The notes under the pieces: generated by a model | The model's database searches: none | Seen by the model: the letters and a program-made list of their open reading frames with translations, nothing else | Told to the model about the DNA's origin: nothing | Made by a program: the position numbers and the translations under genes | Shown here: positions 51,469 to 60,056 of the stretch, piece by piece | Numbering within the stretch: the stretch's first letter is position 1 | Layout of the letters: each line of letters opens with the position of its first letter | Assembly: GCA_002737445.1 (NCBI GenBank) | Contig: NSIR01000008.1 | Span: forward strand, 1-62,569 | Direction: 5' to 3' | Source: Nitrosarchaeum sp. | GTDB lineage: Archaea > Thermoproteota > Nitrososphaeria > Nitrososphaerales > Nitrosopumilaceae | DNA length: 62,569 nucleotides

Positions 51469-53019
51469 ATGTCTACTTTACGAACAATTAAAATTTTAAT
51501 TAAATTACTTCCATTGATTTTAGCATTACGAAAAGATAGAAGAAGATGGGTGAAAAATGAAGGCAACGAAGTAAATTTAGAAAAATATCGTAAAAACGCA
51601 CGTAAAGTTTTAAACACATTCATTTCATTAGGTCCAGTTTACATAAAATTAGGTCAATGGCTTTCATCACGAGCTGATATTCTTCCACAACCATATATGG
51701 AAGAACTTGCCAAATTGCAAGATAATGTACCTGCAGCTCCATTTGAACAAGTAAAATCAATCATTGAAAATGATATAGGATTTATTAATCAAAAATTTGA
51801 TACACTGGATACAATTCCTTTGTCTGGTGCATCATTAGGTCAGGTTTATCGCGGCAGAATATCTGGTCAGGAAATTGTTGTTAAAGTAAAAAGACCAGGA
51901 ATAGAAAAAGTCGTAAAAGAAGATCTTAAAGTTTTAAAAAAAATACTTCCTATGGCATTAAGATTTGTTGATCCAAATTTACGGTTATCTGCAAAAGCAA
52001 TGCTTTCTCAATTTATTGAAACAATTTACGAAGAAATGGATTACACTATTGAATCATCAAATCTTAAACAAATAAAAAAAGATATGAAAAAAAATAATGT
52101 AATTATTCCCACAGTTTTTGATGATTATTCATCAAAAAATGTACTTACAATGGAATACATTCCTGGTATCAAAATTACTAATGTAGAATTACTGGATAAG
52201 CGAGGAATTGATAGGCAGAAATTAGTAATTGATGTTCATAAGGTCTTTTTTACTATGCTTTTACGCAATTCATTATTTCATGCAGATCCTCATCCTGGAA
52301 ACATTTCAGTAACTGATGATGGAAAAATCATTCTTTATGATTATGGGATGGTTGGACGAATAGATAATGAAACTAGATTAAGATTAATTCGACTTTATCT
52401 GGCATTAGTTGAGAAAGATCCACCAAGAACTGTTAATGCAATGGTTGATCTTGGAATGCTAACTCCAAATTTTAATCGCTCACTAATTGAAAAAGGAATT
52501 GAATTAGCGGTTGGTGCTATGCATGGTAAAAAGCCAGATGAAATGGAGGTACAAAGTTTAATGGAACTGGCAAATAAAACAATGAGTAAATTTCCATTCA
52601 TTCTTCCAAAAAATCTAGCATTGTATATGAGAATGGCATCAATCATAGAGGGAATCTATAAAATACATAAAGTTGATTTTAAATTTGTTACAGTATTAAA
52701 AGAAATTTTAGAAGAAGAAAATTTAATTAAAGATGCATATATTCAAGAGCTGAAATATTCTTTTCAAAGATTTACAAAATCCCTTGATGCTACTATCTCA
52801 ATTGCACCAGAATTAAAAAAATTTATTGATGAAAATAGATCTATTCAATTATTAAATGCCAAACCTAAATCAAATATTTTATTATCTGGAAGTATTTTTT
52901 CGTCTTCAATCTTTATAGGTTCTACAATACTGTATTCTACAAATGAATTATTAGGAATTACTGGATTTGTAAGTTCTTTAATAGTAATGAGTATCTTTAT
53001 ACTTTTGAGAAAATATTAA
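51469..53019 (+). CDS. UbiB/ABC1-family atypical kinase
   Basis: A 516-residue UbiB protein: the KxGQ motif YIKLGQWLSSRADILP, the Ala-rich loop SGASLGQVYRGRI that replaces the P-loop, the LTMEYIPG hinge, the catalytic HADPHPGNI, and the metal loop YDYGMVG. One or two membrane segments lie at the C-terminus. UbiB proteins support quinone or isoprenoid lipid biology. It follows the 133-residue membrane protein gene. Confidence 0.88.
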   Translation: MSTLRTIKILIKLLPLILALRKDRRRWVKNEGNEVNLEKYRKNARKVLNTFISLGPVYIKLGQWLSSRADILPQPYMEELAKLQDNVPAAPFEQVKSIIENDIGFINQKFDTLDTIPLSGASLGQVYRGRISGQEIVVKVKRPGIEKVVKEDLKVLKKILPMALRFVDPNLRLSAKAMLSQFIETIYEEMDYTIESSNLKQIKKDMKKNNVIIPTVFDDYSSKNVLTMEYIPGIKITNVELLDKRGIDRQKLVIDVHKVFFTMLLRNSLFHADPHPGNISVTDDGKIILYDYGMVGRIDNETRLRLIRLYLALVEKDPPRTVNAMVDLGMLTPNFNRSLIEKGIELAVGAMHGKKPDEMEVQSLMELANKTMSKFPFILPKNLALYMRMASIIEGIYKIHKVDFKFVTVLKEILEEENLIKDAYIQELKYSFQRFTKSLDATISIAPELKKFIDENRSIQLLNAKPKSNILLSGSIFSSSIFIGSTILYSTNELLGITGFVSSLIVMSIFILLRKY

Positions 53020-53412
53020 TTATTCAATAGAAATATTTTTTCCATGTTTTTCAATTGGAATTATAATTGTTAATACACCATGTTCATATTTTGCAGAAGT
53101 TATGTTTTCTTTATTATCTATAGTATCAATAGGTAATGTTATTTTTTTATCAATTATATTTGGTCTTTGATTGCAAATCATATTATGATTTTTTTCATCA
53201 GAAATTACTTTGGATGCTTGAATAGAAAGAATATTTCCATCAAGTAATAATTTTATATCATTTTTTGCAAATCCAGGCAGATCAACAATTAATGTTAATT
53301 TGTCATTATCAAGATACATATCTACAGGTGGTAAGACAAATTCATAAAATTCTCTTGATTTATTCCCAATTTCTTTAATCATTTCTTTTGCCATTGATTT
53401 TACGAGTCCCAA
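53020..53412 (-). CDS. small heat-shock protein, Hsp20 family
   Basis: A 130-residue alpha-crystallin-type holdase. The FYEFVLPPVDMYLDNDKLTLIVDLPGF segment opens the domain, ILSIQASK and ITLPIDTIDNKENITSAKYEHGVLTIIIP follow. The C-terminal I-x-I tail appears as ISIE. It should form oligomers and hold unfolded proteins. The start is TTG at 53412. It stands divergently from tmk, about 80 bases away. Confidence 0.87.
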   Translation of the reverse strand: MGLVKSMAKEMIKEIGNKSREFYEFVLPPVDMYLDNDKLTLIVDLPGFAKNDIKLLLDGNILSIQASKVISDEKNHNMICNQRPNIIDKKITLPIDTIDNKENITSAKYEHGVLTIIIPIEKHGKNISIE

Positions 53413-53489
53413 TTTGAAATAAATGGTTAGTTTTTGGTTATAAATCTTGATAGATTTTTAATCAATTAATTTTATTGATTTTATTAGTT

Positions 53490-54071
53490 ATGATAATAGT
53501 TATTGAAGGTGGAGACCAAGCAGGAAAAAAAACACAAACTGAGTTATTGCTAAAAGTACTAAAAAAGAGAAAAATTAAAACTGCTCTTTTCAGCTTTCCT
53601 GACTATACAACACCAATTGGAAAAGAAATTCAAAAGTATCTTGGCGGTAAAAGAAAATTTCCACCACAAGTAATTCATTGTCTATTAGCTGCAAATAGAT
53701 GGGAGAAATTACATGATATTTTAGCAGCGCAGTCAAAAAATTCAGTATTAATTATGAATCGTTATTATCAATCCAATTTAATTTATGGGTTAGCAAATGG
53801 GATGAAACGTGAGTGGTTAGTAAATTTAGATGTTGGACTTCCAAAGGCTGATCTTGTAATTTTATTAGATGTAACTCAAAAAGAATCATTTAACAGAAAA
53901 AAAATTAATAGAGATAAATTTGAAAAAAATGAAAAGTTTATTCAAAAAATTTCAAAAATTTATAGAATTACAGCAAAGAAAGAACATTGGAAAATTATCA
54001 ATGCATCAAAATCAAAACTTGAAGTGCATAAAGATATTTTGCAAGTCTTTACAAAGAAAATAGGATTATGA
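53490..54071 (+). CDS. tmk: thymidylate kinase
   Basis: A 193-residue dTMP kinase from the ATG at 53490; an upstream TTG would add five residues. MIIVIEGGDQAGKKTQTELL is the P-loop (GKKT rather than GKST), followed by the base-binding FPDYTTPIGKEIQKYL, ANRWEK, NRYYQSNLIYG and VILLDVTQKESF. It makes dTDP for DNA synthesis. It overlaps the HD phosphohydrolase gene (ATGA), forming a nucleotide operon. Confidence 0.9.
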   Translation: MIIVIEGGDQAGKKTQTELLLKVLKKRKIKTALFSFPDYTTPIGKEIQKYLGGKRKFPPQVIHCLLAANRWEKLHDILAAQSKNSVLIMNRYYQSNLIYGLANGMKREWLVNLDVGLPKADLVILLDVTQKESFNRKKINRDKFEKNEKFIQKISKIYRITAKKEHWKIINASKSKLEVHKDILQVFTKKIGL

Positions 54072-55303
54072 AAAAAAATTATTTAGATATTGTAGATCCA
54101 ATACATGATTTTATTCGTGTATATGATCACGAATTAAAAATAATTGATAATCCCATATTTCAAAGACTAAGAAGAATACGTCAACTATCTGGTGCTCATT
54201 TAACATATCCTGGAGCACAACATACTAGATTTGAGCATTCACTAGGTGTTTTGCATATTGCAAGTCAAGCAGGTCAGACTTTAAATGAAAAAGGAATTTT
54301 AAAATTAGATGATATTGAAATTTTAAGACTTGCTGGGCTTTTACACGATATAGGTCATGGACCTTTTTCACATATTTTTGAAGAAATTATGCATACACAA
54401 AAATTTTCTCATGAAGATATTGGAAAACAAATTATTTTAAAATCTGAAATTGGAGATATCTTATCTAAAAATGGATATGACAAAAATCTAATCACAAAAA
54501 TAGCTTTTGGTAATTCAAAATTACAACATATGAACGAAATTATTTCCGGGGCATTGAGTGCAGATATCATGGATTACTTGTTAAGAGATGGTTATTTCAC
54601 TGGTGCAGAACATGCGCAAATTGATCATAAAAGAATAACACAATCTTTAGATGTATATCAGAAAAAACTGGCTTTAGAAAAGTCTGCACTTTATTCTTTT
54701 GAATCTATGATGCATTCACGATATCAAATGTTTAAGGCAGTATATTTTCATAAAACTGTTAGAGCAGCTGAAGTTATGCTTTTAGAGGCTTTACGTTTAT
54801 CTGATGATGAGTTTTCTTTTACATCTTTTAGCATTAATGAATATGTGAAACTTACAGATGAATACGTACTATCTAAACTCATTTCATCAAATTCACCTAA
54901 ATTAAAACGTGCTAGACAAATTGCGCAAGATTACCAAAATAGAAAATTGATAAAATGTGTTTTTGAACGAATTTTAATTGGTAGAAATAATTTGGGAAAA
55001 AATAAAACTAACGAATTAAGAACCTCAATATCAAGAAAATCTAAAGTTGACGAAAGTGAAATTTTTATAGATAGTTCAGTAACCCCATCAATTCCACTCT
55101 CTCCATCAAAAAATGAATCAAAATATATCATTTTGATTACACATGAGAATGGAAAATCAACCGCTCAAGAGATACCTATATCACAAATTCCTGTAGTTTC
55201 AGCAATATCTGGTTTTATGAATATTCTTAGAATATACACATCTCAAAATAACAGGAAAAAAGTTGAAATTGCCGCAAAATCAATTCTTGGTGGCTTAAAA
55301 TAA
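54068..55303 (+). CDS. HD-domain nucleotide phosphohydrolase (dNTPase/SAMHD1-like)
   Basis: The 411-residue HD phosphohydrolase has [31 protein letters not shown] (His57 in TRFEHS), [12 protein letters not shown] with His93-Asp94, and the later metal Asp in [15 protein letters not shown]. These match archaeal dNTP triphosphohydrolases related to SAMHD1. It probably trims dNTP pools. The start overlaps tmk by four bases and the end overlaps pyrH by one base. Confidence 0.87.
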   Translation: MKKNYLDIVDPIHDFIRVYDHELKIIDNPIFQRLRRIRQLSGAHLTYPGAQHTRFEHSLGVLHIASQAGQTLNEKGILKLDDIEILRLAGLLHDIGHGPFSHIFEEIMHTQKFSHEDIGKQIILKSEIGDILSKNGYDKNLITKIAFGNSKLQHMNEIISGALSADIMDYLLRDGYFTGAEHAQIDHKRITQSLDVYQKKLALEKSALYSFESMMHSRYQMFKAVYFHKTVRAAEVMLLEALRLSDDEFSFTSFSINEYVKLTDEYVLSKLISSNSPKLKRARQIAQDYQNRKLIKCVFERILIGRNNLGKNKTNELRTSISRKSKVDESEIFIDSSVTPSIPLSPSKNESKYIILITHENGKSTAQEIPISQIPVVSAISGFMNILRIYTSQNNRKKVEIAAKSILGGLK

Positions 55304-55986
55304 TGAAAAAACGAATTGTCATAAAACTTTCTGGACGAATTTTTGGTATAGATAACGTAAAAATTTTAAAAGATTATGCTTCATTTTTAGTAAAAATGAG
55401 TAAAATATGTCAACCAATAGTTATTACAGGTGGTGGCACTATTGCCAGACATTACATTACTCACGCAAGATCATCAGGTGCAGATGAATCTACATTAGAT
55501 GAACTTGGAATTGAAATATCTAGATTGAATGCAAAACTTTTGATCTATGCTCTAAAAAATAAAGCATATTCTCATCCGCCAACAACATTGCAAGAAGTTA
55601 GACATGCAGTTGATGATGGATTAATTGTAGTTACAGGTGGCTTACATCCAGGACAGAGTACCAATGGAACTGCAGCACTAATAGCTGAAAAAATTAATGC
55701 AGAACAATTTCTTAACGCTACAGACGTTGATGGGGTTTATGATATGGATCCTAATAAATTTAAAAATGCGAAAAAATTCAAACGTATTGAATTAAAGAAT
55801 TTAAAAAATATGCTTATTCATGAAGATTCTATTGCAGGAGGTTATGATTTGATGGATATAGTAGCTCTAAAAATTATTGAACGCTCTAAAATAAAAACAC
55901 GAATTCTAAAAGCTGATATAAAAATACTTGAAAAAGCAATTAAAGGTGGAGATGTGGGAACTGAAATAGTTCTTCCCTCAAAATAA
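55303..55986 (+). CDS. pyrH: uridylate kinase
   Basis: A 227-residue archaeal UMP kinase of the amino-acid-kinase family: [67 protein letters not shown], and the ATP-binding [13 protein letters not shown]. It converts UMP to UDP, feeding the same nucleotide pool as tmk and the HD enzyme upstream. Confidence 0.93.
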   Translation: MKKRIVIKLSGRIFGIDNVKILKDYASFLVKMSKICQPIVITGGGTIARHYITHARSSGADESTLDELGIEISRLNAKLLIYALKNKAYSHPPTTLQEVRHAVDDGLIVVTGGLHPGQSTNGTAALIAEKINAEQFLNATDVDGVYDMDPNKFKNAKKFKRIELKNLKNMLIHEDSIAGGYDLMDIVALKIIERSKIKTRILKADIKILEKAIKGGDVGTEIVLPSK

Positions 55987-56343
55987 TTATTCAGAAATTT
56001 CATTTTGTACAGTTAAACGTCTTTCTGACCAAATCTGAATTTCATTTTCAGCATATTCTGGTATCCCCAAATCTCTTAATTTTTTATAAATTAATAATGC
56101 ATCTTTTTTTTCTAATGATTTAGATTGAGCCTTTGTAAATCCGTCTTTATCTGCTATTATAGCAACAAATCCCTCAAGAGAATTAATCACTGCAACAAAT
56201 TCCTCTTCACCAACTGGATAAAATTCACCATTAATTTTTTTTGTAGTTAATGTTAACATTCCAAATCCTGCAACTTCAAACATTTTCATCTGTGATTTAC
56301 TAGCTATTTGTTTTCCTTGTTGTACAGCTTGAAAATATTGCAT
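55987..56343 (-). CDS. unknown 118-residue protein
   Basis: A soluble protein with MFEVAGFGMLTLTTKKINGEFYPVGEEEFVAVINSLEGFVAIIADKDGF, a beta-rich profile, and a helical, charged C-terminus (EKKDALLIYKKLRDLG, IQIWSERRL). There is no signal or metal site. It sits between pyrH (convergent, stops abutting) and the WHy-type membrane protein gene (divergent). No family was recognised. Confidence 0.6.
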   Translation of the reverse strand: MQYFQAVQQGKQIASKSQMKMFEVAGFGMLTLTTKKINGEFYPVGEEEFVAVINSLEGFVAIIADKDGFTKAQSKSLEKKDALLIYKKLRDLGIPEYAENEIQIWSERRLTVQNEISE

Positions 56344-56389
56344 GAATAAATGTCTCTTTTATCTTATAATAACTATCTCAACATTTAAG

Positions 56390-56974
56390 ATGTCTAAAAA
56401 ATATGTGCCTTTAGTGAATACCAAAATTATTGTTTTTGTGGCTGTTATTGCTCTAGCTGCAGCTTTAGTGGTAATTCTTACATCTGGTACATCTATTGTT
56501 AGTACTTCAGAACAAAATATCCCAAAAGATACAACACAGGTTGAACAAAAAATACAAGCCATAACTGTTGAATTAAATGATATTTCCATAATTGAAGTCA
56601 CAGAAAGAAATGCTCGAATAGAAATATCATTTAAACTTAGTAATCCTAATCCAAAATCTGTAATTGTACAAGTAATGGATTACCAATTATATGAAACTGG
56701 ATATTCAAATGAAGAGCAACTTTCAGGTGGAGAAATAGGTAGCAGACCTGAAGGAATGGTCGAATTTGGTTCAAATTATTATACACTTCTTAGTGAAAAC
56801 ACAATGATCTTGAAAGACAACATAGTATTGAAAAATACAGGAAATACACAGGAATTATGGTCTGCACTTGAAAATAATAATGCAAAATGGCGAGTCACTG
56901 GTAATATTTTCTTTAATCTAAGTTCAATGACTAGTGGACAGGAAAATGAACTTCATTTTGAATTTGTAAAATAA
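56390..56974 (+). CDS. membrane-anchored WHy/LEA14-like protein
   Basis: About 194 residues from the ATG at 56390. The N-terminal segment (about residues 12-33, VFVAVIALAAALVVILTSG) anchors it; the outside domain has ITVELNDISIIEVTERNARIEISFKLSNPNPKSVIVQVMDYQLYETGYSNE, with the S-N-P-N-P WHy hallmark, and GSRPEGMVEFGS. It is the longest of three such proteins in this window and shows no extra motif. Confidence 0.7.
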   Translation: MSKKYVPLVNTKIIVFVAVIALAAALVVILTSGTSIVSTSEQNIPKDTTQVEQKIQAITVELNDISIIEVTERNARIEISFKLSNPNPKSVIVQVMDYQLYETGYSNEEQLSGGEIGSRPEGMVEFGSNYYTLLSENTMILKDNIVLKNTGNTQELWSALENNNAKWRVTGNIFFNLSSMTSGQENELHFEFVK

Positions 56975-57057
56975 TTAAAACATTACAATTTAATTATTGT
57001 ATCATAAAAATCGAAAATTATGTTATTATGTTTTTAGAGAAAAAATATTGGCAAAAT

Positions 57058-57065
57058 TATAAAAG
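57058..57065 (+). promoter_or_regulatory. TATA box of the 36-residue membrane protein gene
   Basis: TATAAAAG preceded by an A-rich element (GCAAAAT) lies 24-31 bases before the ATG at 57089. This spacing matches an archaeal promoter driving a leaderless or near-leaderless transcript. It is one of the clearest boxes in the window. Confidence 0.55.
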
Positions 57066-57088
57066 CACGATTAGTAGTTTTTTATCAA

Positions 57089-57199
57089 ATGGCAGAAGCA
57101 GGAATAGCCGCATTTGGCTCAGCAATAGGAGTAGCAGTCGCACTAGCAGTTGTGTGTTTTGCACTTCGTGGTAAAGGACATCCTGAACCAATAGAATAA
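57089..57199 (+). CDS. 36-residue single-span membrane microprotein
   Basis: ATG at 57089 to TAA at 57199. The protein is MAEAGIAAFGSAIGVAVALA followed by VVCFALRGKGHPEPIE: one Ala/Gly/Val-rich membrane helix and a short basic then acidic tail. By my count the gene is about 46% G+C against an A+T-rich background, and codons such as GCA, GGC and GTC are frequent, as expected of a highly expressed gene. It may be a small subunit of a membrane complex; which is unknown. Confidence 0.6.
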   Translation: MAEAGIAAFGSAIGVAVALAVVCFALRGKGHPEPIE

Positions 57200-57236
57200 T
57201 CATAGGAAAAATTCCTCTATATATTTTTCATTTATC
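57200..57236 (+). terminator. short hairpin and T-rich end after the 36-residue gene
   Basis: AGGAA-AAA-TTCCT directly after the stop is followed by a T-rich stretch (TATATATTTTTC), consistent with a poly-T-type archaeal terminator. The Cas4-like gene ends converging from the other side, so it may serve both. Only the pattern supports it. Confidence 0.35.
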
Positions 57237-57884
57237 TTATTGTTCTTTGTTCATGCCTAAAATATCTGATAACGACATTTGTTTAGTATTTTTCTTTGTG
57301 ATAAAACATCTTTGATAATATTGGCAATCATTGCAATCATTAGATGGTTCTAAAATTGGAGTTTTTTGTTCTTTAAGAAGATCATGTAAAACTCTTACTC
57401 TTCTAATAGTTTCTTCAAACATTTTTTTATCACGTGTAACTGAAAAAGTAGATTCTTCTTTATTCCCAGTTATGTAAATAATTATTCCGTCCATTTTATT
57501 ATAAATCCACATACAAGCATTAATGTAAAGTAGATCATTTGCAACAGGTGTTTCTAAAATAGTATTTGCAGATCTCAAAAGAATGATTGAATCATCTGCA
57601 ATCATATCTGCTTGTCCTTTTAATTTTATATCATCAATTGCAAATTCTTTTGGTTCACTACCATATTGTAATTTTTGAAGTAATCCCGAAAGAAGATCAT
57701 TAAAACCTCTCATTTCAATTTCTTTTGAATCCACTCTATCATAATATGATCGTCTTAAACATTGAACCACTTCTTTTAGATGAATTGTTTTTATATCTTT
57801 TACATCAATTTGAATTTCTAACTCTCTTCCAATAGAGTCGATTGCATTTTTTACTACACTTCTAAAATCTCTATCGCCCATCAT
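57237..57884 (-). CDS. Cas4/PD-(D/E)XK nuclease-like protein with altered active site
   Basis: The 215-residue protein keeps the Cas4 iron-sulfur cysteines: C42 in VQCLRRSYY and the C-terminal C184-x2-C187-x5-C193. The fold motif LKGQADMI retains Asp93, but the following E-x-K strand reads SIILLRSAN, so both Glu and Lys are replaced. It probably lacks nuclease activity or uses other residues. There is no CRISPR array or cas gene nearby; its role is unknown. Confidence 0.7.
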   Translation of the reverse strand: MMGDRDFRSVVKNAIDSIGRELEIQIDVKDIKTIHLKEVVQCLRRSYYDRVDSKEIEMRGFNDLLSGLLQKLQYGSEPKEFAIDDIKLKGQADMIADDSIILLRSANTILETPVANDLLYINACMWIYNKMDGIIIYITGNKEESTFSVTRDKKMFEETIRRVRVLHDLLKEQKTPILEPSNDCNDCQYYQRCFITKKNTKQMSLSDILGMNKEQ

Positions 57885-57916
57885 GATAAATCACTACATA
57901 AATCCGCCCTTATAGA

Positions 57917-58153
57917 TTAACTCATAATATTTGTTAGAAATTTTGAAATTTTATTTGAAAATGCAAGTATGATAAAATGAACTCCAAAACCTACAATTAC
58001 ACCTACTATAAGATTTCCCATTAAAAAATAGATTCCAAGAAATATGCATAATGGAGGTATTGATAAAATCATGGCTAAAAACGCACTAATCCAAATTGTA
58101 TTACTTATAACCTCTGTAGAAATATTTGTTTTTTTCTTTGGAAATTTGATCAT
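57917..58153 (-). CDS. small two-span membrane protein next to ATP synthase subunit C
   Basis: A 78-residue protein with hydrophobic stretches at about residues 20-42 and 46-66 (WISAFLAMILSIPPLCIFLGIYF; LIVGVIVGFGVHFIILAF). It lies nine bases downstream of the ATP synthase C gene on the same strand, so it may be an assembly factor of AtpI style, but this is inference from position and size only. Confidence 0.6.
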   Translation of the reverse strand: MIKFPKKKTNISTEVISNTIWISAFLAMILSIPPLCIFLGIYFLMGNLIVGVIVGFGVHFIILAFSNKISKFLTNIMS

Positions 58154-58162
58154 TTTAAAATT

Positions 58163-59200
58163 TTATTCTATATCTAGAATTAATTTTGACATGGTAATTT
58201 CTACTGGTATTTTTTGCTCAACTGCAAATGCAATAGCTGCTAAATTTCTAACTTCAAATCCAGTCAATTTGGTAATCCCTACAATTGTTGCAAAGCTAAA
58301 CATTTTTGTAAAAGATCTTAACGCAGTTTTATAAATTGCTATTTCAAAAGCTCTTTCAAATTCAGCAATCGCGTCTAATTGATTTTCAGTTTGAGGAATC
58401 AAACTTTTGTATTTAGTATTAGATAATTCATTGAATGCATCTCGTATTGTAGCAGAAGATATCATTCTTCCAAGCAGTTCTTTTGCAATTGGAGTTTGAG
58501 GAACAATTAAATCATGAATTTGTTCTTCTTGCAATCCCCAGAACTTTCCTCTAATCACACTTAGAATATTATAAAAATCTACATCCATTCCAACTATTTT
58601 TGTTGAATCCTTATCAGCATAATTTTTCATTGCACTAGCTAAATGTTGAATTAAAATTTTATCAAAATATGTATCAAAAATTTGTATATTTTTTTTCTCA
58701 CTGTATAATGCTGCAGCCTTTACAATTTCTTCACCAAATTGAACTGAATTTAAGCTAGCCACTGCTTCTTCCAAGTCTTTTGCAACTAGTGCTTTGATGA
58801 CAATGTCTCTTTGTTTGATTAATTCTTCCGCATGAAGATTTATGTGAGTTTCAATTTCTTCCTGGGATTTTCCTAATACCTTTCCTTTAAGAATTGATTT
58901 TAAATTAGAAACAATGAATTTCATATAATATGCGTCCAAAACACCAGAATTTGCAGATGTTTTTGCAATCGAATAATGGGTATCTGCTAAATGTGCTCTC
59001 AGAGCAGATTCAATTCCATGAGATGTGTATGGTTTTCTAACATCTGCTATTGAATCACCATAAATTGTATTTTTTATTCTAGTTACTAATTCATCTAAAT
59101 CTCTTGATTCTGCCAATGTCTGAAAATCCGATTTTTTTAATAATTTACCTCGTTTACTGTATGATTTTACAGACGCATAGACATTTTTTGAACTACTCAT
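58163..59200 (-). CDS. atpC: A-type ATP synthase subunit C (central stalk, d-type)
   Basis: The 345-residue all-helical subunit connects the central stalk to the proteolipid ring. SKNVYASVKSYSKRGKLLKKSDFQTLAESRDLDELV at the N-terminus, GVLDAYYMKFIVSNLKSILKGK, and the repeated EIDFYNILSVIRGK-like helix with LLGRMISSATIRDAF identify archaeal AtpC/V-ATPase d. No other ATP synthase subunit gene is in the window, so it is separated from the main operon. Confidence 0.85.
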   Translation of the reverse strand: MSSSKNVYASVKSYSKRGKLLKKSDFQTLAESRDLDELVTRIKNTIYGDSIADVRKPYTSHGIESALRAHLADTHYSIAKTSANSGVLDAYYMKFIVSNLKSILKGKVLGKSQEEIETHINLHAEELIKQRDIVIKALVAKDLEEAVASLNSVQFGEEIVKAAALYSEKKNIQIFDTYFDKILIQHLASAMKNYADKDSTKIVGMDVDFYNILSVIRGKFWGLQEEQIHDLIVPQTPIAKELLGRMISSATIRDAFNELSNTKYKSLIPQTENQLDAIAEFERAFEIAIYKTALRSFTKMFSFATIVGITKLTGFEVRNLAAIAFAVEQKIPVEITMSKLILDIE

Positions 59201-59263
59201 TTAGATAATTTATTATATTTAACTGATTTTAATGTTTGGTGTTATATTCAAAAATATGATAAT

Positions 59264-59929
59264 TCAAGTAATTTTATTAAGAAATGTAATTGTTTCTTCT
59301 TTATCTTGCTTTGATAGTTTCAAAAAAACCTCTAAAATCTCCTTTTGAATTATTAAAGACTCATCAGAAATACCCTTTAATTTTGACAGATCAAATGGAA
59401 GTAAATCTTTAATTTCATTATTACAAAATGCTTTTACATATTTTTGAAAAATTGAAAATGCAAAATTTGGAGTAGTCTCTGATAGATTTGTAATTATTCT
59501 CTCATATTCTTTTTCTTTTGAATCTGATTGTGAAAAAATTTTTTTCAATAATTCTTGTCTATTATTTATGTCACTTATTGATAACGCAACCACCACTCCT
59601 TTTTTTGTTAAATTATAATATGGAACACCAATAGCTTGAAGTGCTTTTGGACCACGTTTCAAAGGCAATCTTCCTGCCTCTTCAACAATTCCTAATGGAA
59701 TCAAAATTTCATTTAGATCTAGAAAAATCCCAGAATAGATATTTTTCCATGCAATGTTTTGTATTTTTGCAATTATTTGAGAAATACCCGTTCTCGTTCT
59801 ATCTATTGGGTTTACATTGGTAGCTAGTATTGTTATAATCGCACGTTGCCTATTTGCCTCTCCTGTAAGTTCTCCCTTTATCTTGAACGTATCAAAAATT
59901 GATAATTGTGTGTTTTTCTTTACCTTCAT
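59264..59929 (-). CDS. winged-helix-like unknown protein
   Basis: A 221-residue charged protein. The N-terminal portion (RQRAIITILATNVNPIDRTRTGISQIIAKIQNIAW) and GIVEEAGRLPLKRGPKALQAIGVPYYNLTKKGVVVALS read as a helix-turn-helix plus wing; the C-terminal half is helical. No signal or zinc site. It lies between ATP synthase C and amt, divergent from amt with a 127-base gap. Function is unknown. Confidence 0.6.
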   Translation of the reverse strand: MKVKKNTQLSIFDTFKIKGELTGEANRQRAIITILATNVNPIDRTRTGISQIIAKIQNIAWKNIYSGIFLDLNEILIPLGIVEEAGRLPLKRGPKALQAIGVPYYNLTKKGVVVALSISDINNRQELLKKIFSQSDSKEKEYERIITNLSETTPNFAFSIFQKYVKAFCNNEIKDLLPFDLSKLKGISDESLIIQKEILEVFLKLSKQDKEETITFLNKIT

Positions 59930-60027
59930 TGATTATCACATGACATAATTTTCATTTTCTATGATAATATCAAAATATTATGAAATATAACAATTTACAT
60001 TTTTACCAGATTTTATATCTTCAATCC

Positions 60028-60035
60028 TTATATAA
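60028..60035 (+). promoter_or_regulatory. TATA box of amt
   Basis: TTATATAA lies 22-29 bases before the amt ATG at 60057, with no Shine-Dalgarno sequence between. The transcript should begin at or within a few bases of the start codon, a leaderless mRNA typical of archaea. Confidence 0.6.
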
Positions 60036-60056
60036 TTTTCTACTTCGATTTATTTA

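Noticed and set aside
57237-57884. CRISPR-Cas locus marked by Cas4
   Set aside because: No repeat array, cas1 or other cas genes lie in the window, and the nuclease residues are changed.
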